From Streptomyces pseudovenezuelae (GTDB lineage: Bacteria > Actinomycetota > Actinomycetes > Streptomycetales > Streptomycetaceae), in assembly GCF_029892565.1 (NCBI RefSeq), contig NZ_JARXVH010000017.1:143867-207866 (forward strand): a stretch of 64,000 nt of DNA. Reading direction: 5' to 3'. Made by a program: the position numbers and the translations under genes. This document shows positions 61,525-64,000 of this stretch, piece after piece; position 1 is the first letter of the stretch; the number at the start of each line of letters is the position of its first letter. Under the pieces are notes generated by a model that ran no database searches, was not told the DNA's origin, and saw nothing but the letters and a program-made list of their open reading frames with translations.

Positions 61525-62454
61525 CTATGCCGGCGGTGCGAATCCAGTGCTTCCGGCAGAGTCGGTGGGCTCGGCGGTTTCGTTGATCCGGGTAGCTGGG
61601 GTGCTCGGGTAGACGGGGAAGGCAGGAGGCGCGACTCCGACGGGCCCAGCCGCTGGCGGTCCGGCCACAGCAGGCCCAGCCACGGCAGGTCCGACCAGCG
61701 CCGAACCGTTCGCGAAGGCCCGTCGTACCTCCCGGGCCTGCCGCTCCTGAACGACCGCCGCCAGATACGCCGCCGGCGGAACACCCTGCGGAGCCGGAGT
61801 CCCCGTACGAGCCGCGAGGTCGGAGGCGAGCCGCTCCGCCATGGTCCAGCCGACCTGCGGGTCGAGTTGCTGCATACGCGTCAGGTACTGGCGGATGGCG
61901 AGCCACAGTCCGTCGGGCACCGCCGACAGATCGAGCTCCGCGAACCGACCCGCCAGCCAAGGCGGCGGCGGAGGCAGGAAGCCGGAACGAACGATCGGCA
62001 CCCTTTCCCGTACGACGAGCGTCCCGGCGAAGACATCGCCGAGCCGCCGACCGCGAGCGGACACCAGGGACGCGATGACGGCGACGACCCCGAACGTCAT
62101 CAGGATCTCGACCACCCCGATCCCACCGCGGACCAGCGCATGCCGGAACCGGATCGGCCCGCCGTCGTCCCGCACCACACGCAGTCCGCAGGCCATCTTC
62201 CCGAGGGACCGCCCATGGCTGAGCGTCTCGACCGCGATCGGCGCACCCACCAGGACCAGCACGAAGCTCGCGATCGTCACCGCGATCTGTGCCGCGTCGT
62301 CCAGGGAGGCGGTCGCGGCGATGAGAGCAATGGTCAGAACGGAGTAGACGAAGACGGCCACGACCAGATCGAGCAACACCGCGAGCGCCCTGCTGGGCAG
62401 CCTCGCAGGGCGCAGCTCCAACGCCACAGCCTCGCCCGTCACCAGCTCACTCAC
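61525..62454 (-). CDS. RDD family membrane protein
   Basis: 309 residues from GTG at 62454, with GGGGAAGGA about 10 bases upstream. RDD domain (about 15-150): PARLPSRALAVLLDLVVAVFVYSVL gives the first Arg-Asp pair region, then HGRSLGKMACGLRVVRDDGGPIRF, RGGIGVVEIL and RRLGDVFAGTLVV. Three to four helices. The C-terminal cytoplasmic part ends with Pro/Ala/Gly repeats (VGPAVAGPAVAGPPAAGPVG). Function poorly known, though RDD proteins have been linked to ion or solute transport. It is divergent from the SpoIIM-like gene, a pairing seen widely. Confidence 0.88.
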   Translation of the reverse strand: MSELVTGEAVALELRPARLPSRALAVLLDLVVAVFVYSVLTIALIAATASLDDAAQIAVTIASFVLVLVGAPIAVETLSHGRSLGKMACGLRVVRDDGGPIRFRHALVRGGIGVVEILMTFGVVAVIASLVSARGRRLGDVFAGTLVVRERVPIVRSGFLPPPPPWLAGRFAELDLSAVPDGLWLAIRQYLTRMQQLDPQVGWTMAERLASDLAARTGTPAPQGVPPAAYLAAVVQERQAREVRRAFANGSALVGPAVAGPAVAGPPAAGPVGVAPPAFPVYPSTPATRINETAEPTDSAGSTGFAPPA

Positions 62455-62584
62455 GCCCGTCGTCCTTCCCCTGGCCTGCCCCGTGAACGGCCAGTCTGCC
62501 AAGCTGAAGGCACATCGCGCCGCAGTACGACAAGCTGACATCAACGACGGGCCGCCGACGACCAGCCGAGGAGCAGGCACACCG

Positions 62585-63592
62585 ATGGACCTCGACGTCT
62601 TCGTCACCGCCCACCGAGCCGAGTGGGACCGCCTCGAAGCGCTCCTCGGACGTCAGCGCCGCCTCACCGGCGCCGAGGCCGACGAACTCGTCACCCTCTA
62701 TCAGCGCACGGCCACCCACCTCTCCCTGATCCAGTCCAGCGTCCCCGACCCCCAACTGACCGGCCGCCTCAGCCAACTGGTGGCACGCGCGCGTAGTGCC
62801 GTGACAGGCACCCGACGAGCCTCTTGGCGAGACGTCACGCGCTTCCTTACGTACGGTTTCCCCGCGGCGGTGTACAGATCGCGGTACTGGTGGGTCCCTA
62901 CGGCACTGCTGTCCACGCTTGTGGGCGCGCTTCTGGGTTGGTGGATAGCCACACACCCCGAGGTGCAGGCCAGCATCGCGGCCCCCAACGAACTGCGCGA
63001 GCTCACCCGCCCTGGGGGCGAGTACGAGACGTACTACTCCAGCCACCCCGCGGCCTCCTTCGCGGCTCAGGTCTGGACGAACAATGCTTGGGCCGCCGCC
63101 CAGTGCCTGATCCTGGGCGTCTTCCTCGGCCTGCCCGTCCTCTGGATCCTCTTCCAGAACATGCTCAACCTGGGTGTCGGTTTCGGCCTCATGTCCTCGG
63201 CCGGCCGACTCGACACCTTCCTCGGCCTCGTCCTCCCGCACGGCCTGCTGGAGCTGACGGCCGTCTTCGTGGCCGCGGGCACCGGGCTCCGCCTCGGCTG
63301 GACCGTGATCGACCCCGGACCACGCTCTCGACGCACGGCTCTCGCCGAAGAGGGTCGCGCCGCCGTGGGCATGGCGATCGGCCTCGCGCTGGTCCTCTTC
63401 GTCTCCGGCGCCATCGAAGGCTTCGTCACCCCGTCCGGCCTGCCCACCTGGGCCCGGATCGCCATCGGAGTGGGCGCCGAGCTCGCCTTCCTCGCCTACG
63501 TGTTCATCCTGGGCGGCCGAGCGGCCCGCACCGGCGAAACAGGCGACGTGGAGGCGGCGGAACGCAGCGCCACGGTCCCCACGGCTGCCTGA
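62585..63592 (+). CDS. Stage II sporulation protein M-like membrane protein
   Basis: 335 residues from ATG at 62585, with GGAG 11 bases upstream. SpoIIM family with a helical N-terminal cytoplasmic part (DLDVFVTAHRAEWDRLEALL, RRLTGAEADELVTLYQRTATHLS) and five or six transmembrane helices (about 97-120, 150-185, 205-230, 245-270, 275-300). In Bacillus SpoIIM helps membrane migration during engulfment, but actinobacterial members occur with RDD and MoxR-type genes and are not tied to endospores. Its last codons lie 53 bases before an rRNA promoter. Confidence 0.88.
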   Translation: MDLDVFVTAHRAEWDRLEALLGRQRRLTGAEADELVTLYQRTATHLSLIQSSVPDPQLTGRLSQLVARARSAVTGTRRASWRDVTRFLTYGFPAAVYRSRYWWVPTALLSTLVGALLGWWIATHPEVQASIAAPNELRELTRPGGEYETYYSSHPAASFAAQVWTNNAWAAAQCLILGVFLGLPVLWILFQNMLNLGVGFGLMSSAGRLDTFLGLVLPHGLLELTAVFVAAGTGLRLGWTVIDPGPRSRRTALAEEGRAAVGMAIGLALVLFVSGAIEGFVTPSGLPTWARIAIGVGAELAFLAYVFILGGRAARTGETGDVEAAERSATVPTAA

Positions 63593-63645
63593 TGTGCAGA
63601 CACGTCTGTTGAGCTGTTAGTCTCTCCTTCGCCCCACAGGAGCCG

Positions 63646-63674
63646 TTGACACGGAACCGGTGGGGAGGTAGATT
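63646..63674 (+). promoter_or_regulatory. rRNA operon promoter, -35 TTGACA and -10 TAGATT
   Basis: TTGACA (63646-63651) and TAGATT (63669-63674) are separated by 17 bases, an excellent housekeeping sigma match in a genome where such boxes are rare. It reads toward the right edge into a leader ending GAGAACTCAACAGC, a hallmark of Streptomyces rRNA operons. Confidence 0.85.
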
Positions 63675-63681
63675 CGAACAG

Positions 63682-64000
63682 TTGCCTAGAACTGGATCTG
63701 ATCCGGTCGGCAGTAGTGAGTGTCTGTCTACTTCTTCAGAACGGCGATAGAACGTCGATTGCGAAGAAGTTCTCCCGATAAATCGGAAACGAATGGCCGG
63801 TCAGTCCGGTTCGAAACTTCTGATAAAGTCGGAGTCGCCGGAAAGGGAAACGCGGAAGCGGGAACCTGGAAAGCACCGAGGAAATCGGATCGGAAAACGA
63901 TCTGATAGAGTCGGAAACGCAAGACCGAAGGGAAGCGCCCGGAGGAAAGCCCGAGAGGGTGAGTACAAAGGAAGCGGCCGTTCCTTGAGAACTCAACAGC
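63682..64000 (+). ncRNA. 5' leader of an rRNA operon (precursor 16S rRNA)
   Basis: About 320 bases without coding frames, clearly lower in GC than the rest. CTTGAGAACTCAACAGC at the edge is the conserved end section before 16S rRNA in Streptomyces. The 16S gene should begin some 100 or more bases beyond the window. CTGATAAAGTCGGA (63830-63843) and CTGATAGAGTCGGA (63902-63915) are near-identical and may contain further -10 elements (TAAAGT, TAGAGT), since Streptomyces rRNA operons usually have several promoters. Confidence 0.8.

Overview
This is Streptomyces chromosomal core DNA. GC content is very high, codon third positions are almost always G or C, and GTG and TTG starts are common. The window holds a whiB gene and several dispersed repeats typical of Streptomyces intergenic DNA. 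From fbiA, fbiB, whiB, manB, manA and ahcY back to an acyl-CoA dehydrogenase, purE/purK and a GtrA gene, the layout also matches, from memory, the Mycobacterium tuberculosis Rv3248c-Rv3277 region. It is therefore an old actinobacterial synteny block with Streptomyces-specific insertions. I saw no mobile element, tRNA or CRISPR array.

Layout. 1-3890: four overlapping genes for exported beta-sandwich-like surface proteins, two of them with sortase-type signals (LPQTG, LAATG). 3959-8432: POT peptide transporter, a response regulator/histidine kinase pair, GtrA protein. 8641-11521: purK-purE-dipeptidase operon. 11589-15656: accessory patch with an NAD(P)-dependent epimerase-like protein, remnants of MarR and MerR regulators, a dipeptidase paralogue that has lost its metal ligands, two glyoxalase-fold proteins and a divergent CGNR regulator. 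15816-19186: UDP-glucose dehydrogenase, acyl-CoA dehydrogenase, thioesterase. 19306-35294: cell-envelope region with eight LytR-CpsA-Psr (LCP) glycopolymer ligases, six of them in one tandem array, plus a HAD protein, a family 2 glycosyltransferase and a squalene/phytoene synthase-like enzyme. 35425-43396: TIGR03089 protein, peptidoglycan-recognition amidase, mannose-1-phosphate guanylyltransferase, AlkA-like glycosylase, the F420 genes fbiB and fbiA, cysteine dioxygenase. 44045-60709: whiB, a giant membrane glycosyltransferase with a DUF5719 partner, small conserved proteins, lactate permease, manB, Trm112-like protein, SIS protein, manA, a cation efflux protein, a frameshifted gene and ahcY. 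60881-64000: unknown protein, RDD protein, SpoIIM-like protein, then the promoter and leader of an rRNA operon whose 16S gene begins beyond the edge.

How the genes work together. ManA, ManB and the guanylyltransferase form a complete route from fructose-6-phosphate to GDP-mannose. UDP-glucose dehydrogenase supplies UDP-glucuronate. The glycosyltransferases could use such donors, and the LCP enzymes would transfer finished polymers to peptidoglycan. The most unusual parts are the surface-protein operon, the LCP array with its shared carboxy-terminal cysteine, the metal-ligand-less dipeptidase, and the paired composite repeats at 39031 and 54254.
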